Numbered from the stretch's first letter, positions 35,692-45,198 are shown. The stretch: DNA of 64,000 nucleotides from Peribacillus butanolivorans (GCF_001273755.1 NZ_LGYA01000001.1:3904730-3968729); one strand, 5' to 3'. A program made the numbers and translations. The notes: generated by a model from the sequence alone, not told the origin.

Positions 35692-37293
35692 TTATAATCC
35701 CAATTTCTGCTTTAACCTGTCGATCCGACTACCGAATAAGCGATGTGCAAGCTTGCTTTTCAAGGAAAGCGCCGCATAAATGAGGGCTCCAAAAATCGCA
35801 CTAACCGCACAAATCAAAATCGCCTGGAATCGCCCTTCCGTTGTAAGCCACAGCGATAATAAACTGAACATGCCCCATGCAGCCAGTCCCATTATCGTTG
35901 AAAACACTGTGATCAGCACAGTCCTTCTGATAGTAAGGCCGTAACGATATCCAGTAAAGTAGGTAATGACATACAAATTCAGCAGCACAGCAGCCAAGTA
36001 GCCGAATGCCGTGGCATAAACGGATCCTTCCGTTTCAAACAACTTGATCATCGGGATATTCAAGCTCAATTTGATTAAAAAGCCAACAAGCAGGCTGAGC
36101 ACCGTATATTTTTGCTGATTGATGCCTTGTAAAATGGCCGCCGAAACGGAAAAAAGCGCAAATAAAATCGAAACTGGCGCATATGCCTTCAGGACACTGA
36201 TTCCAAGTGGATCATGACTGTAAAAGGCACTATAGATTGGATCGGCTAGCACCGACATGCCAACGACCGCTGGAATCGTAATGAACAACAAAATTTGGAA
36301 GGCTTGGTTCAGCTGGCGGTTTAACTCTTCCGAATCCTCGCTTACATATGCCTTCGTCACCGAGGGAAGAAGCGCCATTGAAAACCCGGTTGCAAGCGTC
36401 ATCGGAATCAAGACAAGCTTTTGGGCATATACATTCAAAACTCCAAGAGCATCTTCTGCGACATGCTGTAATCCGATGGATGCCATCGCTTTATTAAAAG
36501 ACAACAAGTCTGCAAACTGAAACAATGGCATCGCGATTCCGACAAATATGAAAGGAATCGACGAAAGAAATATTTCTTTATAGATCTCCTTCAGGGAAAT
36601 TTCCATCGTCCCCCGGTCTTTCTTCATCAAGCTGTCCAAATGGGGTTTTTGTTTTTTCCAATACCAAAATAACACCACTAAACCGCCGACAGCCCCTACC
36701 GTCGCCGCGAACGTAGCTACTTGGATGGCTCTCACTAACTCTCCATCCAGGACATTCAAAACAACATACACACCAGCCAAAAGGAACACGATGCGGACAA
36801 TTTGTTCGATAACCTGAGATATGGCCGTTGGTTCCATCGCTTCATGACCTTGAAAAAAGCCGCGGATGATGCTCATGAACGGTACAAAAATCAAGGCGAA
36901 GCTGACTGCCCGTATGATCTCCGTGACATCCTTGACATCTTCCTGCCTGACCCCAAAGACTCCAGTAAACAGCGGGGCCATCGTATAGAGAATCAAAAAA
37001 GCGAGAAAACCGGTGACAACCATTAATTTCAGGCTCGATTTAAATAACTTCTCACCGACGGCGTACTCCTCGAGCGCATTATACTTCGAAATGAATTTAG
37101 AAACAGCAAGCGGCATGCCTGCCGTTGCAAAGCTAATGAAAATGGTATATGGAACGTACCCATATTGATAGAGGGTAGCCCCTTTATTCCCAACCATATG
37201 TTCAAATGGGATAACGTAAAATAAACCAAGTATCTTGGAAATGATCGCTCCCAGCGTTAATATAAAAGCCCCTTTTAAAAACTTAGATGACAT
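35692..37293 (-). CDS. murJ: Lipid II flippase MurJ/YtgP-like (polysaccharide biosynthesis protein family)
   Basis: 533 residues with fourteen helices. MOP superfamily features: MSSKFLKGAFILTLGAIISK at the start, AGMPLAVSKFISKYNALEE, and the repeated amphipathic halves. The order with ytzE, ytzG and ytfP matches B. subtilis ytgP, shown to be a MurJ flippase for lipid II. SpoVB-like paralogues are close in sequence, so the name rests mainly on gene order. Divergent from ytfP. Confidence 0.85.
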   Translation of the reverse strand: MSSKFLKGAFILTLGAIISKILGLFYVIPFEHMVGNKGATLYQYGYVPYTIFISFATAGMPLAVSKFISKYNALEEYAVGEKLFKSSLKLMVVTGFLAFLILYTMAPLFTGVFGVRQEDVKDVTEIIRAVSFALIFVPFMSIIRGFFQGHEAMEPTAISQVIEQIVRIVFLLAGVYVVLNVLDGELVRAIQVATFAATVGAVGGLVVLFWYWKKQKPHLDSLMKKDRGTMEISLKEIYKEIFLSSIPFIFVGIAMPLFQFADLLSFNKAMASIGLQHVAEDALGVLNVYAQKLVLIPMTLATGFSMALLPSVTKAYVSEDSEELNRQLNQAFQILLFITIPAVVGMSVLADPIYSAFYSHDPLGISVLKAYAPVSILFALFSVSAAILQGINQQKYTVLSLLVGFLIKLSLNIPMIKLFETEGSVYATAFGYLAAVLLNLYVITYFTGYRYGLTIRRTVLITVFSTIMGLAAWGMFSLLSLWLTTEGRFQAILICAVSAIFGALIYAALSLKSKLAHRLFGSRIDRLKQKLGL

Positions 37294-37498
37294 CTAATCC
37301 CTTCCTGCCTCTGTCAGTTACGTTTCACACGCTCTTTATCTTATCATAATAATGTAATTTTTCTATAGAAAACTACTCTCAAGTTTATCGTTTTCTAAGA
37401 TAATACACAAACAAATAATTCCTTTTTTCCTACGTTCGCAATCTGACAGGGTCTTGCTATATAATGGAGTGACTGAAAAAGATAAAGTGGTGATCAAT

Positions 37499-38764
37499 TT
37501 GAAATATGATGTAGTGGTAATTGGCGGCGGTCCTTCCGGATTGATGGCAGCAATTGCAGCCGGAGAAAAAGGGTCACATGTATTGTTAGTGGATAAAGGC
37601 GAGAAGCTTGGAAGGAAACTTGCGATCTCTGGCGGCGGACGCTGCAACGTGACGAACAGGCTCTCAATCGATGAAATCATTCAGCATATCCCTGGAAACG
37701 GGCGATTTTTATACAGTGCTTTCTCAGAATTTAATAACGAAGACATTATTCAGTTCTTTGAAAAATTAGGTGTGGCTCTAAAAGAAGAGGATCATGGCCG
37801 GATGTTCCCGGTCAACGATAAGGCGCAAAGTGTCGTAGATGCACTTTTGACACGCCTTTCGAATTTGAAGGTAACCATTTACAAGAACTCTCCAGTTGCT
37901 GAGGTTCTCTATGAAAATGGAAAAACAAGCGGAGTTCGGTTAAAAGATGGACAGACATTTGACACAAATGCGGTCGTGATTGCAGTCGGTGGAAAATCAG
38001 TCCCTCACACCGGCTCAACTGGTGACGGCTACGCTTGGGCAAAAAAGGCGGGCCATACGATAACCGACCTCTTCCCGACTGAGGTACCTGTACTTAGCCA
38101 TGAAACATTCATAAAAGATCGAACGCTTCAAGGGCTCGCACTTCGGGATGTTTCATTGAGTGTGCTGAACCCAAAAGGCAAGGCTCTGATTACACACAAG
38201 ATGGATATGCTATTCACCCATTTTGGTGTCTCTGGTCCAGCGGTTCTAAGGTGCAGTCAATTTGTCGTGAAAGCGATGAAAAAATGGAACCTATCCGAAG
38301 TTACAATGAAACTCGATGCCCTTCCGGATCAAAACAAGGAAGAAGTCTTCCAGGACATCATGAAAGAAATCAAAGCTGAGCCGAAAAAGGCTATAAAGAA
38401 TACATTAAAAGGCCTGGTTCCGGAACGCTATCTACACTTCTTACTTGAGCGGAGCGGCATCGACCTTCAGGAACAGGGAGCGACGATATCCAATGAAAAA
38501 ATTCGCCGCTTCGCCGAACTATGTAAGGACTTCCAATTTGGAGTACATGGCACCCAGCCGCTTGAAAAAGCCTTCGTCACAGGCGGCGGCGTATCCGTAA
38601 AAGAAATCCATCCAAAGGAAATGGCCTCCAAACTAATGGACGGACTATATTTCTGCGGTGAAATTTTGGATATACACGGATACACAGGCGGCTATAACAT
38701 CACATCAGCATTAGTAACCGGAAGACTAGCCGGCATGAATGCTGCCGTATATGCTCGTTCATAA
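37499..38764 (+). CDS. ytfP: NAD(P)/FAD-dependent oxidoreductase, HI0933 family (YtfP)
   Basis: 421 residues. FAD loop [20 protein letters not shown] at the N-terminus, [36 protein letters not shown] and C-terminal [20 protein letters not shown] are the HI0933/YhiN signature blocks. The biochemical role is unknown. The TTG start (about eight bases after GTGGTG) gives the same length as B. subtilis YtfP; longer in-frame starts lack a ribosome site. Followed by a terminator and the large repeat array. Confidence 0.88.
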   Translation: MKYDVVVIGGGPSGLMAAIAAGEKGSHVLLVDKGEKLGRKLAISGGGRCNVTNRLSIDEIIQHIPGNGRFLYSAFSEFNNEDIIQFFEKLGVALKEEDHGRMFPVNDKAQSVVDALLTRLSNLKVTIYKNSPVAEVLYENGKTSGVRLKDGQTFDTNAVVIAVGGKSVPHTGSTGDGYAWAKKAGHTITDLFPTEVPVLSHETFIKDRTLQGLALRDVSLSVLNPKGKALITHKMDMLFTHFGVSGPAVLRCSQFVVKAMKKWNLSEVTMKLDALPDQNKEEVFQDIMKEIKAEPKKAIKNTLKGLVPERYLHFLLERSGIDLQEQGATISNEKIRRFAELCKDFQFGVHGTQPLEKAFVTGGGVSVKEIHPKEMASKLMDGLYFCGEILDIHGYTGGYNITSALVTGRLAGMNAAVYARS

Positions 38765-38770
38765 TTTAAG

Positions 38771-38807
38771 AAGAGGCCGATCCGTTGGGATCAGCCTCTT
38801 CTTTTTT
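38771..38807 (+). terminator. Terminator of ytfP
   Basis: AAGAGGC-c-GATCC pairs with GGATC-a-GCCTCTT around a GTTG loop and is followed by CTTTTTT. The repeat array begins directly after it. Confidence 0.85.
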
Positions 38808-39809
38808 GAGGAAATTCGTCCTTCATGTCGAGGAATTCGACCTTCGCGGATTTTATTCGTCCTTCTCGTCGAGGAATTCGTCCTTCGTGGATTTAATTCG
38901 TCCTTCACTTCGAGTATTCCGACCTTCGCTGAATTAATTCGTCCTTCACGTCAAGTAATTCGACCTTCGCGGATTTATTCCGTCCTTCACTTCGAGTATT
39001 TCGACCTTCGCGGATTTAATTCGTCCTTCTCGTCGAGTATTTCGACCTTCGCGGATTTAATTCGTCCTTCTCGTCGAGTATTCCGACCTTCGCGGATTTA
39101 TTTCGTCCTTCACGTCGAGTATTTCGACCTTCGCGGATTTAATTCGTCCTTCTCGTCGAGTATTCCGACCTTCGCGGATTTATTTCGTCCTTCACGTCGA
39201 GTATTTCGACCTTCGCGGATTTAATTCGTCCTTCTCGTCGAGTATTCCGACCTTCGCGGATTTATTTCGTCCTTCACGTCGAGTATTTCGACCTTCGCGG
39301 ATTTAATTCGTCCTTCTCGTCGAGTATTCCGACCTTCGCGGATTTATTTCGTCCTTCACGTCGAGTATTTCGACCTTCGCGGATTTAATTCGTCCTTCTC
39401 GTCGAGTATTCCGACCTTCGCGGATTTATTTCGTCCTTCACGTCGAGTATTTCGACCTTCGCGGATTTAATTCGTCCTTCTCGTCGAGTATTCCGACCTT
39501 CGCGGATTTATTTCGTCCTTCACGTCGAGTATTTCGACCTTCGCGGATTTAATTCGTCCTTCTCGTCGAGTATTCCGACCTTCGCGGATTTATTTCGTCC
39601 TTCACGTCGAGTATTTCGACCTTCGCGGATTTAATTCGTCCTTCTCGTCGAGTATTCCGACCTTCGCGGATTTATTTCGTCCTTCACGTCTCAATTTCGG
39701 CCTTCGCGATTTAATTCGTCCTTCTCGTCGAGTAATTCGGCCTTCGCGGATTTATTCCGTCCTTCACGTCGAGTAATTCGGCCTTCGCGGATTTATTCCG
39801 ACCACAAAC
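38808..39809. repeat. Large intergenic tandem array, 41-bp unit in 82-bp higher-order repeats
   Basis: Unit of 41 bp built from two related halves (TTCGTCCTTC-n-CGTCGAGTA and TTCCGACCTTCGCGGATTTA). From 39102 to 39676 units alternate between two versions, giving an exact 82-bp period at 39102, 39184, 39266, 39348, 39430, 39512, 39594 and 39676. Edge copies (38808-39060 and 39690-39809) are more diverged. No spacers, so not CRISPR; 41 is not a multiple of three, so not coding. Confidence 0.95.
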
Positions 39810-39836
39810 CCGATTATGAGAGCATTTAATCCACCA

Positions 39837-40151
39837 TTAAAAACTCTCTGGATGATAGCGATATACTTCTAAATCAATTGTGTCCCGATCTGTGAATGTG
39901 ACTCCTTCGCTTTCTAGCATCCATTTCTGGTGGGACGCGGCGTCTTCTGCTTTTATACCAATCTCACCTTTGGCATTGATCACCCTATGCCAAGGAAGGT
40001 TATATTTTCCGCTGCTAGAATGAAGAATCCTAACAACCTGTCTTGCACCGCGCGGACTTCCAGCCAGCTGTCCAATCTGCCCATATGTCATCACTTTTCC
40101 GGCGGGAATATGTTGAATAATCGTAATCACTCGTTCAGTAAAACTCTCCAA
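39837..40151 (-). CDS. Alkyltransferase-like protein (MGMT family, ATL)
   Basis: 104 residues. It has the DNA-binding half of O6-methylguanine-DNA methyltransferase (VMTYGQIGQLAGSPRGARQV) but Trp54 replaces the reactive cysteine (PWHRVI instead of PCHRV). ATL proteins bind alkylguanine without transferring the alkyl group and flag it for nucleotide excision repair. The short length fits. Convergent with the array; 25 bases downstream of the MEDS gene in the same direction. Confidence 0.9.
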   Translation of the reverse strand: MESFTERVITIIQHIPAGKVMTYGQIGQLAGSPRGARQVVRILHSSSGKYNLPWHRVINAKGEIGIKAEDAASHQKWMLESEGVTFTDRDTIDLEVYRYHPESF

Positions 40152-40175
40152 ATCCCTCTCTCCTTATTAGTAATT

Positions 40176-40733
40176 TCAGTTAGCCAAAATCGTAATTTTT
40201 TCATCGGTTATGAGAACTCTATGATATTTAATCAAGTTTGATTTAAGCGCGGCAGGTACTCTGTAATCATCATAAGCACATACAGAAATCAAGCATCGTT
40301 CAGTAATCAATTTATCAATACCTTTTTCATATTCACCTATTGCATCCATAACTTGGTCGTCATTTCCCCATTCAACATGGCCCCAGGTTCTGATGAACAT
40401 ATTCCTTTCAGAATATGTATCGATATTTTCCAAGAAATAATTAACCATCGTTGAAGGATGGAAATCGCCATGAAAACAATAAAAATCAAAATTATTAATA
40501 TGATGCACTTTCGCCAATTGCTCCTCATTTAAATGAAGTTGCAATTTCTTATATACGAAAGGAAAGATTCGATCATTTTCGACGACCAAGATATGATCCC
40601 CCTGCTCAACACCGGAAATAATGAACATAGCCTCATTCTCCATGTAGGTTTCCAGTTCATTAAAACAGTATAATATATGGGCCCCGTTCGATTGCTGTAT
40701 ATCTTTAATCAGTTGTTTCATATTGTTATCCAA
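40176..40733 (-). CDS. MEDS domain protein
   Basis: 185 residues. HILYCFNELETYMENEAMFI, VEQGDHILVVENDRIFPFVY and an ending with ERCLISVCAYDD are the pattern of the MEDS (DcmR-type sensory) domain. The start is TTG seven bases after GGGGAG. No output domain is attached; such stand-alone forms are common in Bacillus and may take part in sporulation or general stress signalling, but I cannot assign a role. Confidence 0.8.
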   Translation of the reverse strand: MDNNMKQLIKDIQQSNGAHILYCFNELETYMENEAMFIISGVEQGDHILVVENDRIFPFVYKKLQLHLNEEQLAKVHHINNFDFYCFHGDFHPSTMVNYFLENIDTYSERNMFIRTWGHVEWGNDDQVMDAIGEYEKGIDKLITERCLISVCAYDDYRVPAALKSNLIKYHRVLITDEKITILAN

Positions 40734-40893
40734 AATGGATCTCCCCTTTTAATACATCAGTCACCACAGTGTATTATGTCTAACTTTACCTATTATTCGT
40801 GTGTTTGTAAAATTCATTGAATACTATAATCTGTTTTTTATACAAAATTTATGTAAAAACTAGTGTGAATATTTACAATATAATAGTATAGCG

Positions 40894-40937
40894 AACTACC
40901 TCTGTCCGCTTGTTACGAAGCAAAGGTAGCCTAATTC
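40894..40937. repeat. Hairpin element, copy 1
   Basis: ACTACCTC-t-GTCCGCT...AAGCAAAGGTAG: outer arms CTACCT/AGGTAG enclose about 22 bases. A second copy with the same internal words lies at 42427-42470. Possibly a terminator-like or small RNA element; function unknown. Confidence 0.5.
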
Positions 40938-41028
40938 AGTATGATATATTGCTTAATGTACAAATTCCGATGTTAAGCGTCTCTCTTTAAACTACTAATT
41001 TATTTAGGCTGTGCACTATAATCACAAT

Positions 41029-41199
41029 TTAAATCACAGGATAATAGGGTACATAACGTGGATTACAATAATAAGGCGGTCTAGGTCCTATGAGGGGCAT
41101 TTCAAAAGTGTAGGAATTAGAATCGTATAACAACTCTACTTTTTCATCCGCCTGTCCGACCAAGAGCAACTTCACTTCTTCGCTAAAATAATATTGCAT
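41029..41199 (-). CDS. Small Tyr/Pro-rich protein
   Basis: 56 residues, from ATG 7 bases after GGAGG. The front half is ordinary (MQYYFSEEVKLLLVGQADEK, VELLYDSNSYTFEMPL) and the end is rich in Tyr, Pro and one Cys (PRPPYYCNPRYVPYYPVI). Such tails are common in small spore coat-type proteins, but there is no direct evidence here. Not recognised. Confidence 0.65.
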   Translation of the reverse strand: MQYYFSEEVKLLLVGQADEKVELLYDSNSYTFEMPLIGPRPPYYCNPRYVPYYPVI

Positions 41200-41357
41200 A
41201 ATGAGGCCTCCAAAGTCTTTTTTTTCTACCCTTCAGCATATTCAAATTGCACAGCAATGAGCCGGTACTTAAGCTGGTTTATTCGATTTTATCATGCACG
41301 GCAATAGCCTATTTGACATAAGGTAAGCCGACTATATTCTTTTTAGGAGGATTCCTC

Positions 41358-42274
41358 ATGTCACAAGACAATCAAAAGAAGGCATCCGATCAAGACTATC
41401 CCATGTATCCCAACTATGGAAAGATCACACGTTACCAAGACATTCCTATCACGGTTCCGGAACAGCGTCAATATCTCCAACCCGGTGTAGAAAAACTAAT
41501 GGTGCCCCAACCAATCATTGAAAACCTTAATTACTAAATTAACAGGAAAGGTCGCACTTAACAGGAGGTGACAGCGGAATTGGTGCAGCAGTAGCGATTG
41601 CTTTTGCAAAAGAAGGCGCAGATGTTTCTATTGCTTATTTGGATGAACATGAGGATGCCAATCGAACAAAATCGAGAATTGAAGAGCTTGGACAACATTG
41701 CTTATTATTGCCTGGTGACTTAAGAGAAAAACAGCAATGTATCCATATCGTGGAAGAAACCATCGAAACATTTGGAAAGCTAGATATTCTTTGTAATCAC
41801 GTCGGTATTCAATTTCAGCAACTAAGCTTGCTAGAGATCACGGATGAGCAGTTCGATAATACCTTTAAAGTAAATATCTATTCACACTTTTACACAACTC
41901 GAGCAGCCCTTCCGTACTTAAAAGCAGGAAGTTCCATCATTAATACATCTTCCGTTGTGGCCTTTAAAGGTCATAAACAATTGATTGATTACACAGCAAC
42001 TAAAGGGGCTAACATTGGTTTTACTCGTGCACTGGCAAACAGTCTAGTAGATAAAGGCATCCGGGTAAACGCTGTTGCTCCTGGACGGGTATGGACGCCC
42101 CTCATCCCCTCTAGTTTCTCCGCAGACGAAGTTACCCAAGTTGATAATCCAATGGAACGCCAAGGCCAGCCCTTTGAACTAGCCCCTACCTTTGTCTATC
42201 TCGCTTCCGTTGATTCACGTTTTGTTACCGGACAAACACTTCATGTCAATGGCGGGGAAGTGACATCATCCTAA
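41358..42274 (+). pseudogene. Broken short-chain dehydrogenase, YhdF/YhxC-like
   Basis: ATG at 41358 (TAGGAGG site) opens the N-terminal tail of YhdF-type SDRs (RQYLQPGVEKLMVPQP) but stops at TAA 41535-41537. In the next frame KLTGKVAL follows, and after a further shift near 41560 the rest is open: [27 protein letters not shown], catalytic [19 protein letters not shown]. About two indels separate it from a normal 290-residue protein. The downstream open part (41639-42274) has no proper start, so it is treated as part of the pseudogene. Confidence 0.85.
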
Positions 42275-42426
42275 CGGCTCTCTAAAATCTAGGATTTACG
42301 CAACTTAGACGACACGCCCCCCTTTTTCATTTGACTACTCCAATGATTATGTTAGTACCTTAGGAGTATGTCTTTTGCGAATTCTTACAAGATCGCTTTC
42401 GGCTTTGAAGGTTGTAGAGCTACAAA

Positions 42427-42470
42427 ATAAGACTACCTCAGTCCGCTCGGTTAAAAGCAAAGGGTAGTCT
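42427..42470. repeat. Hairpin element, copy 2
   Basis: GACTACC...GGTAGTC arms enclosing CTCAGTCCGCTCG and AAGCAAAG, the same internal words as the element at 40894-40937. Together they flank the Tyr-rich gene and the broken SDR. Confidence 0.5.
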
Positions 42471-42518
42471 AATAATGGTTTTATATATATGACTTAAAAT
42501 GATAGGGCAGTTCAGCCT

Positions 42519-42704
42519 TTATCTTTTCTTATAAATAATCATCGCGCTAAAGCAGTAAATCTGTTTCTCTTCCTCTTCACCTGTAGTGGCGACATTGTAT
42601 TTGATATCGACAATTTGATTATCACGGATGTCTTCAAGGAAGACATTCATTTCATCTTCTAAGTCTTGTTCATGCTCATAATCAAATAATTTCACTTGAA
42701 TCAT
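42519..42704 (-). CDS. cse60: Sporulation protein Cse60
   Basis: 61 residues. VKLFDYEHEQDLEDEMNVFL, IVDIKYNVATTGEEEEKQIY and CFSAMIIY match Cse60, a small sigma-E dependent protein of B. subtilis of unknown function. The ATG at 42704 follows AGGGGAG; the longer frame is discarded. No sigma-E promoter was identified by eye. Confidence 0.9.
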   Translation of the reverse strand: MIQVKLFDYEHEQDLEDEMNVFLEDIRDNQIVDIKYNVATTGEEEEKQIYCFSAMIIYKKR

Positions 42705-42770
42705 CGGCTCTCCCCTGCCCTTTTTACTATAATGATAGTTATTGAGCAGGATTCCCATTTTTCCTTAAAT

Positions 42771-43853
42771 TTATACCTGACTGGTTTTCAAAGCGGATAA
42801 TAAAGCCACTACTTCATTGCCGACTTCTTCTGTAGAAGACACCCCGCCCATATCAGGAGTCAGGGTCTTTTTATCAACCATTACCTGTTCGATCACATCT
42901 AATACTTTTGCGCCCCAATTTTCATGCCCAAAGAAATCAAGAATCTGACTCGCTGACCAAAGAGCAGCAAGTGGATTGGCAATGCCTTGATGAGCAATAT
43001 CTGGCGCTGAACCATGAATCGGCTCAAACATCGAAGGATAGACTCGTTCCGGATTTAAATTGGCACCGGCCGCCAGACCCATCCCACCTGCAATGGCTGC
43101 ACCTAAATCGGTGATGATATCACCAAACAAATTGGATGTGACAACGATTTGAAACCGTTCCGGCTGTTTGACAAAAAACATGCTTGCCGCATCGACCAAA
43201 TAGGAGTGTGTTTCTACATCAGGATATTCCTGTCCGACTTCTTCAAAAACCTGATCCCAAAAAACCATCGAATAATTCAATGCGTTCGCCTTACTTATAC
43301 TAGTTAATGTTCTTCCTGTTTTGCGCGCTAGTTCATACGCATAGCGGATGATCCTCTCCGTTCCTTTTCGCGAAAAAACCCCCGTCTGCAGCACGACTTC
43401 TTCTGGCTTCCCTTTGAATAACCAATCACCAGCACCTGCATATTCGCCTTCGCTGTTCTCACGGATGACTACCATATCGATTTGTTCACGCGTCACGTCT
43501 TTTAACGGACAAGGTGCTCCCTGAAGCAATTTAACAGGACGAACATTCACATATTGATCGAATTGCTTTCTGATTTTCAGCAGAAGTTCCCTTAGTGAAA
43601 TATGGTCCGGAACGCCAGGATAACCGACAGCTCCAAGATACACGGCTTCATACTTCTTCAACTGCTCCATACCATCATCGGGCAGCATCTTCCCGTGCTC
43701 GAGATAATATTCGCAGCCCCAAGGAAAATATGTAAACTCGAACGAAAAATCCCCAGATAATTCAGCCACCTTGTTTAGTACTTTCACGCCTTCATTGATC
43801 ACTTCGGGACCAATTCCATCTCCCGCAATGACCGCTATTTTATAAACATTCAT
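42771..43853 (-). CDS. Tartrate dehydrogenase / D-malate dehydrogenase (decarboxylating)
   Basis: 360 residues of the isocitrate/isopropylmalate dehydrogenase family. IAVIAGDGIGPEV at the start, RENSEGEYAGAG and the catalytic Tyr/Lys region, NLFGDIITDLGAAIAGGMGL, and the adenine loop EPIHGSAPDIA. The YAGAG-type motif and length fit YcsA/TtuC/DmlA rather than LeuB or ICDH. It oxidises D-malate or tartrate with NAD+. Two-gene context with cse60 is probably coincidental. Confidence 0.88.
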   Translation of the reverse strand: MNVYKIAVIAGDGIGPEVINEGVKVLNKVAELSGDFSFEFTYFPWGCEYYLEHGKMLPDDGMEQLKKYEAVYLGAVGYPGVPDHISLRELLLKIRKQFDQYVNVRPVKLLQGAPCPLKDVTREQIDMVVIRENSEGEYAGAGDWLFKGKPEEVVLQTGVFSRKGTERIIRYAYELARKTGRTLTSISKANALNYSMVFWDQVFEEVGQEYPDVETHSYLVDAASMFFVKQPERFQIVVTSNLFGDIITDLGAAIAGGMGLAAGANLNPERVYPSMFEPIHGSAPDIAHQGIANPLAALWSASQILDFFGHENWGAKVLDVIEQVMVDKKTLTPDMGGVSSTEEVGNEVVALLSALKTSQV

Positions 43854-44116
43854 TCAGCGGACGCTCCTTTATCTATATTTTCAGATTTCAACATCCTAAT
43901 GTTAACATATAATCACCATTTTCCTTTTTCAAACTCATCTTCTATTTGAAACAGCCATGAGTTGGGTGATTGAAAAAAATCTATCTCGGAACCACTACGC
44001 TATTTTTATGAAAAAGCATGGGTATAAGAGTATCTGCGTTAAGGATTTGCCGGAGAATTCCCTAGTTATAACCTTGATAAAAGGTTCTATAGATATAGGA
44101 TTGACTAAAGACAAAA

Positions 44117-44141
44117 GAGCCCTTACATGGTGAAAGGGCTC
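44117..44141 (-). terminator. Rho-independent terminator
   Basis: An 8-bp stem (GAGCCCTT/AAGGGCTC) followed by TTTTGTC on the minus strand, just after the zinc-ribbon gene. Confidence 0.7.
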
Positions 44142-44146
44142 CTGCG

Positions 44147-44290
44147 TCATGCCTTTAAATATGCACGTCTTTCCGCATATTCCCGGCATTGTGAACAAAC
44201 AGTAATCTTTTTTCTTTCTTTATTGTAATAAAACGTTACGTTCTTAGATTTCCGCTTACAAAAGTAACAAGTTTTTTTGAAAAAACCCAT
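44147..44290 (-). CDS. Small zinc-ribbon protein
   Basis: 47 residues with two CxxC pairs (CYFC at 8-11 and CSQC at 32-35), very basic. The ATG overlaps the rhodanese stop by one base (TAATG), so it is translationally coupled to it. Probably binds zinc; may bind RNA or protein. Too short for most gene callers. Family not recognised. Confidence 0.75.
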   Translation of the reverse strand: MGFFKKTCYFCKRKSKNVTFYYNKERKKITVCSQCREYAERRAYLKA

Positions 44291-44601
44291 TACTTAACGA
44301 TGACTTCGCCGTCCCATTCAAGCATTCCGCCAACCATGTTTGCCACTTTATAGCCTTGTTCCTGAAGATAATGGCACACATTTTCACTGCGGCGTCCTGA
44401 ACGGCAGATAAAAATATATTCTTTTTCTTTATCAAAATAGTCAAGGTTGGCTGGGATATCATTCATACGAATATGTTTAGCGCCTTCAATCATGCCTTCT
44501 TGCACTTCTTCGTCTTCACGTACATCAACAAGCTCCATAGCTTCGCCTGCCTCAAGCTTAGCTTCCACTTCTTCTGTTGTAATGATTTTGATTTCTTCCA
44601 T
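44290..44601 (-). CDS. Rhodanese-like domain protein, YtwF-like
   Basis: 103 residues, a single rhodanese domain. Active-site Cys66 in the loop CRSGRRS; LVDVREDEEVQEGMIEGAKH is the conserved first half. It should carry persulfide sulfur, perhaps for tRNA thiolation or cofactor synthesis. The ATG six bases after GAGGTG is chosen; B. subtilis YtwF has the same length. In an operon with the zinc-ribbon gene downstream. Confidence 0.9.
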   Translation of the reverse strand: MEEIKIITTEEVEAKLEAGEAMELVDVREDEEVQEGMIEGAKHIRMNDIPANLDYFDKEKEYIFICRSGRRSENVCHYLQEQGYKVANMVGGMLEWDGEVIVK

Positions 44602-44687
44602 ACTTAGCACCTCAAATTATTGTTTAATTTTTCTTATTTATTATAACAAATATTCCAGCCAAACATTACTTTATGGATTATGGACAT

Positions 44688-44894
44688 TTAAGGTTCACAT
44701 ACAACCGACCAGCTAATTGAAAATACATTTTCACTTTTTTCTACCATAGGCATTCCATTATGATCAAAACATTTATTACTGGCATCCATTATACCTCGAT
44801 GACTATAATAAGAATTAATAAAAAGCATACACATTATCATTAGAAATGTTAAAAAACATGCTAATCCTAGAAATTGTTTTTAATTTCCCCCCAT
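44688..44894 (-). pseudogene. Small membrane-anchored ORF with stop at codon 5
   Basis: ATG at 44894 after GGAGGAG reads M-G-G-N and then TAA, but the same frame stays open for 64 more codons: KQFLGLACFLTFLMIMCML, then SYYSHRGIMDASNKCFDHN and SISWSVVCEP. It looks like one N-terminal helix and a small external domain with two cysteines. Either a nonsense mutation, or translation begins at an unusual codon after the GGGGGG run. Product not recognised. Confidence 0.45.
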
Positions 44895-45009
44895 GTTACT
44901 CCTCCTTCCATTAACTAAAGTCCTTTCGCGAAGTACATGTCTAATAGTATGGTATATACCCTGGTAAATTCAGCCTTATTTGTAATACGTCCCCATATTT
45001 ATACTACAT

Positions 45010-45055
45010 GAAAAAAGTCCAGTCCTCCATCCATTTAGCTGGTGAGGAACTGAAC
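45010..45055 (-). terminator. Weak terminator downstream of the OYE gene
   Basis: CAGT-t-CCTC pairs with GAGGACTG (one bulge), followed by GACTTTTTTC on the minus strand. A stronger structure lies at 45137-45181. Confidence 0.4.
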
Positions 45056-45136
45056 CCCTATTTTAAAAAACACTCATCTTTTTATTATATCTATAAACCA
45101 TTCTGATAATAGCACCTAACAAGGCAGCTAATTTAA

Positions 45137-45181
45137 AAAATAAAACGCCAGCGAATATCATTTTCGCTAGCGTTTTATTTT
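45137..45181. terminator. Terminator of the OYE gene
   Basis: AAAATAAAACG-c-CAGCGAA pairs with TTCGCT-a-GCGTTTTATTTT. T-runs on both sides, so it may work in both directions; on the minus strand it ends the namA-like gene. Confidence 0.7.
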
Positions 45182-45198
45182 GAACTAATGAATCATTC

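Noticed and set aside
38739..39224. A 161-codon plus-strand ORF through the large array
   Set aside because: It starts inside ytfP and reads the 41-bp repeat in all three frames in turn; low-complexity product, no ribosome site. It is a by-product of the repeat.
38808..39809. CRISPR array
   Set aside because: Units are directly adjacent with no unique spacers and no cas genes are present. The same holds for 57006-57814.
41639..42274. Independent SDR starting inside the gene
   Set aside because: It would lack the cofactor-binding TGGDSGIG segment that lies just upstream in the same region; better read as part of the pseudogene.
43995..44198. 67-codon minus-strand ORF
   Set aside because: It overlaps the terminator and the zinc-ribbon gene in another frame, with no ribosome site.
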